From assembly GCF_004339565.1 (NCBI RefSeq), contig NZ_SMFZ01000001.1, forward strand, positions 62,001 to 126,000: DNA of 64,000 bases, given 5' to 3'. Position 1 is the stretch's first letter, and every line of letters begins with the position of its first letter. The notes beneath the pieces were generated by a model that was not told where the DNA came from, did no database searches, and saw only the letters and a program-made list of their open reading frames with translations. The translations under genes were made by a program, and so were the position numbers. Below, one piece after another: positions 53,549-62,124 of this stretch. The DNA comes from Pseudonocardia endophytica (GTDB taxonomy: Bacteria > Actinomycetota > Actinomycetes > Mycobacteriales > Pseudonocardiaceae).

Positions 53549-54985
53549 GTGGCCGTCCAGATCGTGGCGCTGCTGGTGTTCGCGGCCGTGTTCGTGATCG
53601 CCGAGGTGCGCCGCAGCCACATCGGCATCGTCATGTTCGCCGCGGCGTGCGGGATCGGCCTGCTGGTCGCCGGGCAGGGCCTGGACGAGATCCTCGAAGG
53701 ATTCCCCGTCGACATCCTGATCCTGCTGGTCGGCGTCACGTTCTTCTTCGGGATCGCGAAGTCCAACGGCACGATCGGGCGGCTGCTCGACCTGGCGCTC
53801 GCCCGCGTCGGGGACAACGTGGCCGTGCTGCCACTCGTGTTCTTCGCGATCACCGGCCTGATCGCGTCGATGGGCTCGCCGCTCGGCGGGCTCGTGACGG
53901 CACCGATCGGCATGTCGGTCGCGGCCCGGCGCGGGATCGACCCGATGCTGATGGGCATCGCGATGGCGTGCGGCATCTCCGCCGGCGGGTTCGCGCCGAT
54001 CAGCCTGTTCGGACTCGTCACGACCGGGACCGCGGCCTCGGCCGGCGTCCCGCTGAACCCGCTGGTGCTGTTCGCCGTCGCGATCGTGTCGAACGTGCTG
54101 CTGCTCGCGCTGGCCTACGCGCTGTTCGGGACCCGGGCAGCCGAGCGGCGCCGGACCCGTTCCGGCGCGACCGTCGCCGCCGGCAGCCCCGGGCTCGACG
54201 ACCGCGAGCCGGCCGCGGCGGGGACCGTCACGACGCCCGGCGACGGCACCGGCGACGGCACCGGCGACGGCCGCGACGCCGCCGGTGCCGGGTCGTCCGG
54301 CGACGGGCCACCCCGGGAGCCCGGCTCGGGTCCCGAGGACGCCGACGGCGTCCCGCAGCCCCGGCCGTTCCGCCCGATCCACGTGGTCACGGTCGTCGCG
54401 ATGGTCGGGCTGCTGGCGTCCGTCGTCGCGATCGCGCTGACCGGCGCCGAGCCGGACATCGGCGTGCTGGCGTTCGTGTTCGGCGCGGCGCTCACGCTGA
54501 TCGACCCGCCGTCCGGGCGCAGCGCGCTCGCCGAGATCGACTGGTCGACCGTGCTGCTGGTCGGCGGGATCATCACCTACGTCGGCGTGCTGCAGGAGGC
54601 GGGCACGGTCGACATGCTCGGCGAGCTGGCCGCCGGACTGGCCGTGCCGCTGCTGGCCGCGTTCCTGGTCTGCGTCGTGTGCGCGCTCGTGTCCGCGTTC
54701 GCGTCGACGACCGGCATCCTGGCCGCGCTCGTGCCGCTCGCGATCCCGCTCGTGCAGCAGGGCGGCGTGCCCGGCTGGGCGCTGCTCTGCGCGCTCGGGG
54801 TGTGCTCGTCGCTGGTCGACGTGTCCCCGTTCTCGACGGTCGGCGCGACGATGGTGGCCAGCGCGACCGACCCGTCCGAGCGCCCGCGGATGACGTCGCT
54901 CCTCACCCGCTGGGGACTGTCCATGGTCGTCGTCGGACCGATCGCGCTGCTCGGCGCGCTGATGCTGCCGGCGATGGCGTTCTGA
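53549..54985 (+). CDS. SLC13/MatC-type dicarboxylate-like carrier
   Basis: The 478-residue membrane protein has about 11-12 helices in two inverted halves. MatC/ArsB-like features are VDILILLVGVTFFFGIAKSN, SMGSPLGGLVTAPIGMSVAA in the first half and FASTTGILAALVPLAIPLVQ with SSLVDVSPFSTVGA in the second; the two SxG-rich loops would form the ion/substrate site. A hydrophilic loop of about 70 residues between halves contains a GDGT repeat. It likely imports a carboxylate for the Rieske pathway. GTG start at 53549. Confidence 0.85.
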   Translation: MAVQIVALLVFAAVFVIAEVRRSHIGIVMFAAACGIGLLVAGQGLDEILEGFPVDILILLVGVTFFFGIAKSNGTIGRLLDLALARVGDNVAVLPLVFFAITGLIASMGSPLGGLVTAPIGMSVAARRGIDPMLMGIAMACGISAGGFAPISLFGLVTTGTAASAGVPLNPLVLFAVAIVSNVLLLALAYALFGTRAAERRRTRSGATVAAGSPGLDDREPAAAGTVTTPGDGTGDGTGDGRDAAGAGSSGDGPPREPGSGPEDADGVPQPRPFRPIHVVTVVAMVGLLASVVAIALTGAEPDIGVLAFVFGAALTLIDPPSGRSALAEIDWSTVLLVGGIITYVGVLQEAGTVDMLGELAAGLAVPLLAAFLVCVVCALVSAFASTTGILAALVPLAIPLVQQGGVPGWALLCALGVCSSLVDVSPFSTVGATMVASATDPSERPRMTSLLTRWGLSMVVVGPIALLGALMLPAMAF

Positions 54986-55002
54986 CCCGCGCAGCCGCGT
55001 CC

Positions 55003-55620
55003 TCAGTGGAGGAGCGTCAGCAGCCCGTCGACGCCGCGGTGGAAGGCGGACCGGACGTCCTCGACGCCGTCGAGGTGGGCACCGGTCATGGCCCCGTCGC
55101 GCATCATGACGAAGTGCTGCGCGGCGTGCTCCGGCCTGCCACGCCGCGGTGAGTTGCCGAAGACGTCCGCGAACAGCCCGGTGAGCGTGGAGACGTACCA
55201 GGTGCGGTGATCGAGGATCACCCGGCGCACCGGATCGTCGGGATCGGGGTACTCGGCGGCCGCCTTGAGGAACGCGCAGCCGCGGAAGTCGGGCCGGACG
55301 AGGTCGTCGGCGACGACGGCCCCGATCGCGCGCACCGCGTCCGCCGGTGGCCCCGCGGCCCGGACGGCGGCGTCCACCACGTCCCGGGTGTGGGCGTCGA
55401 CCCCACGCAGGTAGGCGAGGACCAGGTCCTCCTTCGACGGGAAGTGCCGGTAGAACGTCGCCCGTGTCGCCGGGGCCTCGGCCAGGATCCGCTCGACCCC
55501 GACCGCCCGGATCCCCTCCCGGTAGAACAGCCCGCTGGCCGTCGCCACCAGTCGTTCCCTGGCCTCGGACCGCGCTCGTCCGGCCGGGCCGTCGGCCGTG
55601 GTCCGCGTCGGCGTCGTCAT
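55003..55620 (-). CDS. TetR-family regulator
   Basis: The 205-residue protein has the TetR helix-turn-helix ASGLFYREGIRAVGVERILA with ATRATFYRHFPSKEDLVLAY, and a helical ligand domain with GCAFLKAAAEYPDPDDPVRR, typical of TetR_C_33-type regulators. It is divergent from a small membrane protein across a region with two matching sites. ATG start at 55620. Confidence 0.9.
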   Translation of the reverse strand: MTTPTRTTADGPAGRARSEARERLVATASGLFYREGIRAVGVERILAEAPATRATFYRHFPSKEDLVLAYLRGVDAHTRDVVDAAVRAAGPPADAVRAIGAVVADDLVRPDFRGCAFLKAAAEYPDPDDPVRRVILDHRTWYVSTLTGLFADVFGNSPRRGRPEHAAQHFVMMRDGAMTGAHLDGVEDVRSAFHRGVDGLLTLLH

Positions 55621-55637
55621 GCGGGAAGGCTAACAGA

Positions 55638-55710
55638 AAGAACGATCGGTCTTGCATCGGCCGAACGGCCGTGCCAGCCTCACCGAGTGCAGAGAGAACG
55701 GTCTTTCTTC
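55638..55710. promoter_or_regulatory. two TetR operator candidates
   Basis: AAGAACGATCGGTCTT (55638-55653) is a near-perfect 16-base palindrome. A related site AGAGAGAACGGTCTTTCTTC lies at 55691-55710 and shares the AGAACG and CGGTCTT half-sites. They flank the divergent starts of TetR and the membrane protein. Confidence 0.55.
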
Positions 55711-55727
55711 CTACGGAGGCGAACCCC

Positions 55728-56273
55728 ATGACCACCACGACTCCCCCGCTCGTCGGCGCCACCACGACACCACTGCGCAGGCTCTACCTCATCCGTTTCG
55801 GCTTCGCACTGGTGTGGGCCGTGGCGTTGTTCCTCGTCGCGTCCCGCTCCGGCCCGGTGACCGCGGTCCTGCTCGTGCTCTACCCGCTGTTCGACGTCGG
55901 CGCCGCCCTCGTGGACGCGCGCTCGTCCCGGGATGGCCGTTCCGTGCCGGGACTCCGCGTGAACGTCGCGGTCAGCCTGGTCGCCGCCATCGGTCTGGCC
56001 GTCGCCGCCACCTCGGGCGACCCGGCCGTCCTGCGGGTGTGGGGGACGTGGGCCGTGGTCTCGGGCCTGGTCCAGCTCGTCGTCGCGCTGCGGCGACGCT
56101 CGCTCGGCGGCCAGTGGGCGATGATCGCGAGTGGTTCCCTGTCCACGCTGGCCGGAGCCGCGTTCGTCGTGCAGGCCTCCGCTCCCGACCCGGCACTGAC
56201 CGGACTGGCCGGCTACGCCCTGCTCGGCGGGGTGTTCTTCCTCGTCTCAGCCCTGCGCCTCGGCTCGCGCTGA
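55728..56273 (+). CDS. DUF308/HdeD-like small membrane protein
   Basis: The 181-residue protein has about six hydrophobic helices (YLIRFGFALVWAVALFLVAS, VTAVLLVLYPLFDVGAALVD, VNVAVSLVAAIGLAVAAT, AVVSGLVQLVVALRRRS, a fifth and a sixth), with paired Arg/Asp loops like HdeD proteins. Function unknown; probably the target of the divergent TetR. CGGAGG lies nine bases before the ATG at 55728. Confidence 0.8.
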   Translation: MTTTTPPLVGATTTPLRRLYLIRFGFALVWAVALFLVASRSGPVTAVLLVLYPLFDVGAALVDARSSRDGRSVPGLRVNVAVSLVAAIGLAVAATSGDPAVLRVWGTWAVVSGLVQLVVALRRRSLGGQWAMIASGSLSTLAGAAFVVQASAPDPALTGLAGYALLGGVFFLVSALRLGSR

Positions 56274-56291
56274 CGACACTGACCGCCGTGA

Positions 56292-56400
56292 CGTGCCGCT
56301 CGATCCGGTCGGAGAAATCGACCGGCACGGTACGGCGCCGACCACCGCCACAACGTGCCGACCGATCTCCGCAGGTTGTCGACCGGCACGTTCCGGTGGT
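56292..56400. repeat. two adjacent hairpins sharing ACGTGCCG and TCGACCGGCACG
   Basis: Hairpin A: CGTGCCG (56292-56298) and TCGAT pair with ATCGA and CGGCACG (56323-56329). Hairpin B: ACCACCG (56341-56347) and AACGTGCCG (56352-56360) pair with CGGCACGTT (56384-56392) and CGGTGGT (56394-56400). They follow the membrane-protein gene and may terminate it; similarity suggests local duplication. Confidence 0.55.
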
Positions 56401-56459
56401 GCACGGCCGCGCGAGGCGAGCTGCCGACGTCGGACAACGGGTGTGCGCCGCCCGCCGCC

Positions 56460-56499
56460 GGTTTCACGGCCCCGGTGAACCCGCACCCGTCGTGAAACC
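56460..56499 (+). promoter_or_regulatory. GGTTTCACG-N22-CGTGAAACC dyad before the ABC transporter
   Basis: Nine-base perfect arms (56460-56468 and 56491-56499) end 33 bases before the ABC ATPase start. A third GGTGAAC-like half lies in the spacer. This is a good candidate operator for a dimeric repressor; which regulator binds it is unknown. Confidence 0.5.
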
Positions 56500-56532
56500 A
56501 CGGCGCAACCGGGCGGGCGCACGCTCTGCGCC

Positions 56533-57537
56533 ATGACCACAGTGCTGACGCCCCCACAGGGGGCCGCGCCCACCGGGACCCGGACCGCGGTGCGGACCGA
56601 GGGGCTCGTGAAGACCTTCGGCGAGCACCGCGCCGTCGACGGTATCGACCTCGAGGTTCGCCCCGGCGAGATCGTCGGCGTGCTCGGACCGAACGGCGCA
56701 GGCAAGACCACCATGCTGCGGATGCTCGCCACGCTGCTCAAGATCGACTCCGGCCACGCCGAGATCTTCGGTGTGAACGTCGCCGAGCAGCCGCACGTCG
56801 TGCGCCAGCTGATCGGCGTGACCGGCCAGTACGCGTCCGTCGACGAGAACCTGACCGGCTCGGAGAACCTGCGCCTGTTCGGACGGCTGCAGGGCCTGCG
56901 GGCGCCGAAGGCCAGGGAGACCGCCGCGACGCTGCTCGAGCGCTTCGACCTCACCGAGGCCGCGCACAAGCCGATCTCCCAGTTCTCCGGCGGCATGCGA
57001 CGCCGCCTCGACCTGGCCGCGAGCCTGATCACGCGCCCGCCGCTGATCTTCCTCGACGAGCCGACCACCGGCCTCGACCCGCGCACCCGTGGCCAGATGT
57101 GGGACACGATCCGCTCCCTGGTCACCGACGGCGCGACCGTCCTGCTCACCACCCAGTATCTCGACGAGGCCGACCAGCTCGCCGACCGGATCGCCGTCAT
57201 CGACCGCGGTCGCAAGGTCGCCGAAGGCACCCCGGACCAGCTGAAGTCCTCGGTGGGCCTGTCCACCCTGCAGCTGGTCACCGCACCCGAGGACGTCGTT
57301 CGCGCGGCGGGCGTCGTGCGCGAGTTCCGTGGCGTCGAACCGGCCACCGTCCCGGACGCGGGCCGCGTCTCGGTCCCGCTGGAGAGCGCCGACGAGGCCG
57401 CCGACATCCTGATCGCGCTGCGCGGCGCGGGTGTGGCGGTCTCCTCGGTGAGCGTGCAGAAGCCCAGCCTCGACGAGGTCTTCCTGGCCATCACCGGCCA
57501 GCCCACCGACACCGACGCAGAGGAGGAGGTCCGATGA
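56533..57537 (+). CDS. DrrA-type daunorubicin-resistance-like ABC exporter ATPase
   Basis: The 334-residue ATPase has Walker A GPNGAGKTT, Q-loop VTGQYASVDENLTG typical of DrrA, signature FSGGMRRRLDLA, Walker B LIFLDEPTTGLD and TTQYLDEADQLADR. A DrrA-specific C-terminal domain (VSVQKPSLDEVFLAITG) follows. It is coupled to the permease gene by an ATGA overlap. It exports a drug or lipid-like molecule; the substrate is unknown. Confidence 0.93.
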   Translation: MTTVLTPPQGAAPTGTRTAVRTEGLVKTFGEHRAVDGIDLEVRPGEIVGVLGPNGAGKTTMLRMLATLLKIDSGHAEIFGVNVAEQPHVVRQLIGVTGQYASVDENLTGSENLRLFGRLQGLRAPKARETAATLLERFDLTEAAHKPISQFSGGMRRRLDLAASLITRPPLIFLDEPTTGLDPRTRGQMWDTIRSLVTDGATVLLTTQYLDEADQLADRIAVIDRGRKVAEGTPDQLKSSVGLSTLQLVTAPEDVVRAAGVVREFRGVEPATVPDAGRVSVPLESADEAADILIALRGAGVAVSSVSVQKPSLDEVFLAITGQPTDTDAEEEVR

Positions 57538-58367
57538 CCGCGCTCGCGACGCCCGTCACCACCCTCGACCGGCCCGACCCGGTCGCGGCCACCCGCCCGC
57601 ATATCACGCTCGCCGAGACCGTCGAGCAGACCCTGTCCATGGCCTGGCGTGCCCTGATGAAGATGCGCCGCAACGCGGAGCAGTTCTTCGACGTCACGCT
57701 GCAGCCGATCCTGTTCACCGCGATGTTCGCCTACATCTTCGGCGGGGCGATCACCGGCAGCGTCGGCAGCTACCTGCCGCTGATCATCCCCGGCATCCTC
57801 GCCCAGACCGCGCTGACCGCCTGCATGGCGACCGGCGTGCAGCTGCGTGAGGACATGGACAAGGGCGTGTTCGACCGCTTCAAGTCCCTGCCGATGGCCC
57901 GGATCGCGCCGCTGGCCGGCCCGATGATCGCCGACCTGCTGCGCTACACGATCGCCGCCGTGATCACGTTCGGCGTCGGTCTCGCGATCGGCTACCGCCC
58001 CGAGGGCGGCGTGCTCGGCGTCCTCGGCGCGATCCTGCTGGTCGTCGTCTCCGGATGGTCGCTGGCCTGGGCGTTCACGTTCGTCGGCACGATCGCTCGC
58101 TCGGCCCAGGCCGTCCAGGGCATCTCGATGATGATCATGTTCCCGCTGACGTTCCTGTCCAACGCGTTCGTGCCGGTCGAGACCCTGCCGTCCGCGCTCC
58201 GCGCGTTCGTCAACGTCAACCCCGTCTCGCACGTCGTGTCGGCGACGCGCGACCTCGCCAACAACGGCGCGGTCACCGCGGAGGTCGGCTGGGCGCTGCT
58301 GGGATGCGCCATCGTCATCGCGATCTTCGCGCCGCTGTCGGTGTGGAGCTACCAGCGCAAGATCTGA
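57534..58367 (+). CDS. DrrB-type ABC-2 exporter permease
   Basis: The 277-residue protein has six membrane helices with the ABC-2/DrrB pattern: FDVTLQPILFTAMFAYIFGG, YLPLIIPGILAQTALTACMA, GVQLREDMDKGVFDRFKSLP, and FPLTFLSNAFVPVETLPSAL before NPVSHVVSATR. It forms the transmembrane part with the ATPase upstream. ATG 57534 overlaps its stop. The stop is one base from the end of the convergent BTAD regulator. Confidence 0.92.
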   Translation: MTALATPVTTLDRPDPVAATRPHITLAETVEQTLSMAWRALMKMRRNAEQFFDVTLQPILFTAMFAYIFGGAITGSVGSYLPLIIPGILAQTALTACMATGVQLREDMDKGVFDRFKSLPMARIAPLAGPMIADLLRYTIAAVITFGVGLAIGYRPEGGVLGVLGAILLVVVSGWSLAWAFTFVGTIARSAQAVQGISMMIMFPLTFLSNAFVPVETLPSALRAFVNVNPVSHVVSATRDLANNGAVTAEVGWALLGCAIVIAIFAPLSVWSYQRKI

Positions 58368-58368
58368 C

Positions 58369-61300
58369 TCACGAGAGGTTCACCAGGACGGCGCGTGCCC
58401 CGGCCAACAGGTCGGGGCCGCGCCGTTCCCCGTACTCCGCCTGGACCCGCGCGATCAGCCCGGGCGCAAGGCGTTCCGCGGTGTCGGCGGCGTTCGCCCA
58501 GGCCAGGGTCGGCGCCGACCGGCTGTAGGAGAACCGGTCGGCGAGCACGACGAGGCGCACGGCCGGCTCGACCGGCAGCGCGTCCCGTCGCAGACCCCAG
58601 AGGCCGATCCCGAACAGCAAGGTCCCGAGCACCGGGTAGTCCAGGTGCGGACGGGCCAGGTCGAACGCGTCCGGTGCCTTGGCGCGCAACTGCTCCCAGT
58701 ACTCGGTGCCCTCGTCGCCGACACCGTGCACGGCGAACACGGCGACCCCGAGCGCGTCGCCGATCAGCACCCACGGCGCGAACGACGCCATGTCGATCGC
58801 GACGTCCGGGACGGCCAGGCGGCGCATCTTCTCGATCGCCCCGCGATAGCGCTCCAGCCCCGTGGCGCGTTCCCCGCCGGCCAGCGCGAGCTCCGCGGCG
58901 ACCAGCTCCCAGCTGACCCTGCTCCGCAGCCCGGAGCGGCCCCGGCGGACCTGCTCGGCCTCGTCGAGCATCCGCTGCACGCCGGTGAGGTCACCGCGGA
59001 CCAGCAGGTCCAGCGCGACCGTCGTCCGGCACTGGATCGCGTCGTCGGTGGCGTCCAGGCGGTCCAGGACCGGGATCGCCTCGCGGGCGTGGCGCGCGGC
59101 CAGCGCGTGCTCTCCGAGCTGCGCGTACATCTCCGCGAGCATCGAGTGCCTGCTGGCCCGGGTCCACGGGCCCTCGTCGTCGCGGGTCAGCTCCAGGGCA
59201 CGGACGGCGGCCGGGATCGCGCCGGCCAGGTCGCCGTCGTTCTCCAGGGTGTGCGCCAGGAACTGCAGCGCCGTGCCGGCCACCCGGGGCTCGGGGCGCT
59301 CGCCGAGGCGTCGCAGCGCGTCCGGCGAGCCGTGCAGCCCGTCCTCGGTCGCCGCGACGAGCTCGAACCACGCCGTCGCCGACGGGCCCCGGACGTCCGG
59401 CCCGATCCGGGCCAGCAGCGCCCGGCTGTGCGGGAGCCCCTTGAGCGACATCATCCGGGCGTTGAGCAGCAGCATCGCGAGACCGGCCCCGACCTGCTCG
59501 GTCAGCTCCGACGGCGGCGTCCATCCCTCGACGGCGCACTCCACGGCGTCGGCCAGCCCGAGCACGCGGGTGTGGTCGCCGATGATCGACCAGTACGTGG
59601 CCAGCGCCGCCAGCAGGGCGAGCCCGGTGGCCGGTTCGGGCTCGGCCAGCGCGCGCCGCAGCACGTCGGCGAGGTTCGCCTCCTCGGCGCGCAGGACGTC
59701 CATGGCCGCGTACTGGCCGGGACCGTCCAGCTCGTCGAACTGCTCGACGGCGAGCCGGCGCGCCCAGGACCGCTGGGCCCGTTCGGCGTCGTCGCGCTCA
59801 CCGGCGGCGTCCAGGCGCATCCGGCCGAACTCCCGCACGGTCTCCAGCATCCGGTACCGCACACCCCCGGCCTCGACGACCGTGAGCAGGGACTGCTCGA
59901 CGAGCTCGCCGAGCAGGTCCCAGGCGTCCGGACCGAGCATCTCGGTCGCCGCGCCGCCGGTGAACCCGTCGTGGAAGACCGACAGCCAGGTGAGCGCCCG
60001 CCGGGTCGGCGCGTCGAGCAGGTTCCAGGACCACTCGATCACCGCCAGCAGCGTCCGGTGCCGGTCCGGTGCGGAGCGGTCGCCACCGCGCAGCAGCACG
60101 AACCGGTCGTCGAGACGGCTCCGGACGTCCTCGACGGACATCACCCGGACCCTGGCCGCGGCCAGCTCGATCGCCAGCGGCAGCCCGTCGAGGTGCGTGA
60201 CCACGTCGGCGACGACGTCGTCGTCGAGCACGACGGACGGTCGCGCGGCCTCGGCCCGCTGCCGGAACAGCGCGACCCCGTCGGACCTACCGAGCTGCGC
60301 CAGGGGGTAGACGCGTTCCGCGGCGATCGCGAGCGGTGCCCGCGTCGTCGTCAGCACCCGCAGGTCCCGCACGCCCGCCACGAGGAACGCGACGAGCTCG
60401 GCGACGGCGTCGACGACGTGTTCGCAGTTGTCCAGGATCAGTAGCGTCGGCGCGCCGGCCAGGTGCCGCGCGATCCGGGCCCGCACGTCGGCCCGCTGCT
60501 CCCGGGTCAGCGTGCGCTGCTCGATGACCGAGTCGCGCACGCCGATCGCGGAGGCGACCTCGCCGACCACGTCCTCGGCGGCCCCGACACCGGCCAGCTC
60601 CACGAACCGCACGACCGGAAGGTCGGTCTCGCGACCCATGACGTGCGCGAGCCGGGTCTTGCCGAGACCGCCCGCACCGAGGATCGACACGACCCGGTTC
60701 CCGCCGAGCAGGCTCCGCAGGGCGCGGACGTCGGCGTCGCGGCCGAGCAGCGGCGCGGCGTCGAAGCGGACGCCGTCGTGCACCGGGCGGTCCGCGGCCA
60801 GCAGCTCGCGGTGCACGTCCTGCAGGAGGGGTCCGGGGTCGCTGCCGAGCCGTTCGGCGAGCTCGGTGCGGTGGCGCTCGTAGCGCTCCAGCGCCACCGC
60901 GGGCCCGCGCACGGCGGCCTCGCTGCGCAGGAGCTGGGCGAGGACGGCGTCGTCGTGCGCGCGTTCCTCCAGCAGCGGCAGCGCCTCGGCGTGCTGCCCG
61001 GCGCGTCCGAGGCCCATGGCCAGCACCCGGGCCGCGACGTCCGAGGGCGCCAGCGTCAGCGCGTCGCGGGCGGCGGCGACGGCGGCGTCCAGACGACCGT
61101 CCTCGTACGCGGAGCGGGCGGCCTCGACGAGGTCGGCGTGCGCGAGGACGTCGACCTCGTCGCGACCCAGCCCGAGCCGGTAGCCACGGGCGGTCCGCTC
61201 GATCACGCGCGCGTCCGTCGTGGCGCGCACGCGGGACACGAGGACCTGCAGCGCCTTCGTCGGGTTCGCGGGCGGGTCGTCGCCCCAGACGGCCTCGATC

Positions 61301-61428
61301 AGCGACTCGGCGGAGCGCCCGGCCGGACCGGCCTCCACCAGTGCCTCCAGCAGCGCACCCGGACGGTCGCCGACGACGGGTTCGCCGTTCCAGCGGACGT
61401 CGTCGAGCAGGGTCAGCGCGCGGGGCAC
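58369..61428 (-). CDS. AfsR/SARP-like BTAD regulator with NB-ARC ATPase and TPR-like helices
   Basis: The 1019-residue protein has an OmpR-type winged helix (residues about 1-90: RSAESLIEAVWGDDPPANPT, KALQVLVSRVR), a BTAD domain (about 95-215: DLVEAARSAYEDGRLDAAVA), an ATPase with Walker A GAGGLGKT and Walker B TLLILDNCEHVV, GLPLAIELAAARVR (GxP motif), and a long alpha-helical repeat region to the end. It resembles AfsR-family activators of secondary metabolism. GTG start at 61428. It is convergent with drrAB-like genes and may respond to their cargo, but no cluster-type biosynthetic genes are present. Confidence 0.9.
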   Translation of the reverse strand: MPRALTLLDDVRWNGEPVVGDRPGALLEALVEAGPAGRSAESLIEAVWGDDPPANPTKALQVLVSRVRATTDARVIERTARGYRLGLGRDEVDVLAHADLVEAARSAYEDGRLDAAVAAARDALTLAPSDVAARVLAMGLGRAGQHAEALPLLEERAHDDAVLAQLLRSEAAVRGPAVALERYERHRTELAERLGSDPGPLLQDVHRELLAADRPVHDGVRFDAAPLLGRDADVRALRSLLGGNRVVSILGAGGLGKTRLAHVMGRETDLPVVRFVELAGVGAAEDVVGEVASAIGVRDSVIEQRTLTREQRADVRARIARHLAGAPTLLILDNCEHVVDAVAELVAFLVAGVRDLRVLTTTRAPLAIAAERVYPLAQLGRSDGVALFRQRAEAARPSVVLDDDVVADVVTHLDGLPLAIELAAARVRVMSVEDVRSRLDDRFVLLRGGDRSAPDRHRTLLAVIEWSWNLLDAPTRRALTWLSVFHDGFTGGAATEMLGPDAWDLLGELVEQSLLTVVEAGGVRYRMLETVREFGRMRLDAAGERDDAERAQRSWARRLAVEQFDELDGPGQYAAMDVLRAEEANLADVLRRALAEPEPATGLALLAALATYWSIIGDHTRVLGLADAVECAVEGWTPPSELTEQVGAGLAMLLLNARMMSLKGLPHSRALLARIGPDVRGPSATAWFELVAATEDGLHGSPDALRRLGERPEPRVAGTALQFLAHTLENDGDLAGAIPAAVRALELTRDDEGPWTRASRHSMLAEMYAQLGEHALAARHAREAIPVLDRLDATDDAIQCRTTVALDLLVRGDLTGVQRMLDEAEQVRRGRSGLRSRVSWELVAAELALAGGERATGLERYRGAIEKMRRLAVPDVAIDMASFAPWVLIGDALGVAVFAVHGVGDEGTEYWEQLRAKAPDAFDLARPHLDYPVLGTLLFGIGLWGLRRDALPVEPAVRLVVLADRFSYSRSAPTLAWANAADTAERLAPGLIARVQAEYGERRGPDLLAGARAVLVNLS

Positions 61429-61737
61429 CCGGCAAGCCTACGGGCGCCGACGACCGGGTTACCGGGTACGGACGCGAACCCGTCCCCGGCGATGATCGGC
61501 GGTTCGGTCCGGATCGGTGCGTGACCCCGCCCGGATCGGACGCCACCGCCGATCATGGGGTCGGGAAACGGGTTACCCCCGCAGGACGCCGTGCTCTAGG
61601 GTCGACACTGCGCCCCCGATGGGCCGACCGGGAAGGAGCTCGTCGCACCACCGCTCGGCCCGGCGGCGCTGTTCCTCTCCGGTACCCCTCGTGGCGTGAC
61701 GTGCTGCTCTCCGGTGACTTCGCACCGAAGGAGCACC
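61429..61737. promoter_or_regulatory. 309-base divergent region with palindromic element and CGGGTTACC repeats
   Basis: No gene is supported. CGGGTTACC occurs at 61455-61463 and 61569-61577, possible binding sites. The palindromic element 61492-61556 lies between them. The rest carries no clear signal. Confidence 0.45.
61492..61556. repeat. palindromic intergenic element TGATCG...GATCA (copy E4)
   Basis: ATGATCGGCGGT (61492-61503) pairs perfectly with ACCGCCGATCAT (61545-61556). The TGATCG to GATCA core is 63 bases and begins TGATCGGCGGTTCGG, as does copy E1 at 6839. Unlike the other three it lies between divergent genes, so it cannot be only a terminator. Confidence 0.65.
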
Positions 61738-62124
61738 ATGACCTGCACGTTCAACCACACGATCGTCGCCGCGCGCGACCGCGAGACGTCGGCACGGTTC
61801 TTCCGGGAGATCCTCGAGGCGTCCGAGGCGCCGTCCTGGGGCCCGTTCACGAACGTCGTGCTCGACGGCGGCGTGATGATCCAGTTCGCGGACCTGCCGG
61901 AGGACGCCTACCCGGAGATCCAGAACCAGCACTACGCGTTCCTCGTCGACGACGCGCTGTTCGACCGCGCGCTCGGCCGCATCCGGGAGCACGGCCTCGA
62001 CCACTGGGCCGACCCGCAGCGCACCCGGCCCGGCGAGACGAACACCGAGCACGGCGGGCGCGGCGTGTACTTCCTGGACCCGGCCGGGCACTACCTCGAG
62101 ATGATCACGCAGCCGTACCTCTAG
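61738..62124 (+). CDS. VOC-superfamily (glyoxalase/bleomycin-resistance-like) protein
   Basis: The 128-residue protein has the VOC start FNHTIVAARDRETSARFFRE, and the end GRGVYFLDPAGHYLEMITQP with metal-ligand positions His (FNHT), His (QNQHYAFLV) and Glu (YLEM). Substrate unknown. AAGGAG lies four bases before the ATG at 61738. Its TAG and the opposing cupin's TAG share one CTAG palindrome. Confidence 0.85.
   Translation: MTCTFNHTIVAARDRETSARFFREILEASEAPSWGPFTNVVLDGGVMIQFADLPEDAYPEIQNQHYAFLVDDALFDRALGRIREHGLDHWADPQRTRPGETNTEHGGRGVYFLDPAGHYLEMITQPYL

Noticed and set aside
58369-61428. Secondary-metabolite cluster around the BTAD regulator and DrrAB
   Set aside because: No polyketide, peptide or terpene biosynthetic genes lie in the flanking 10 kb.
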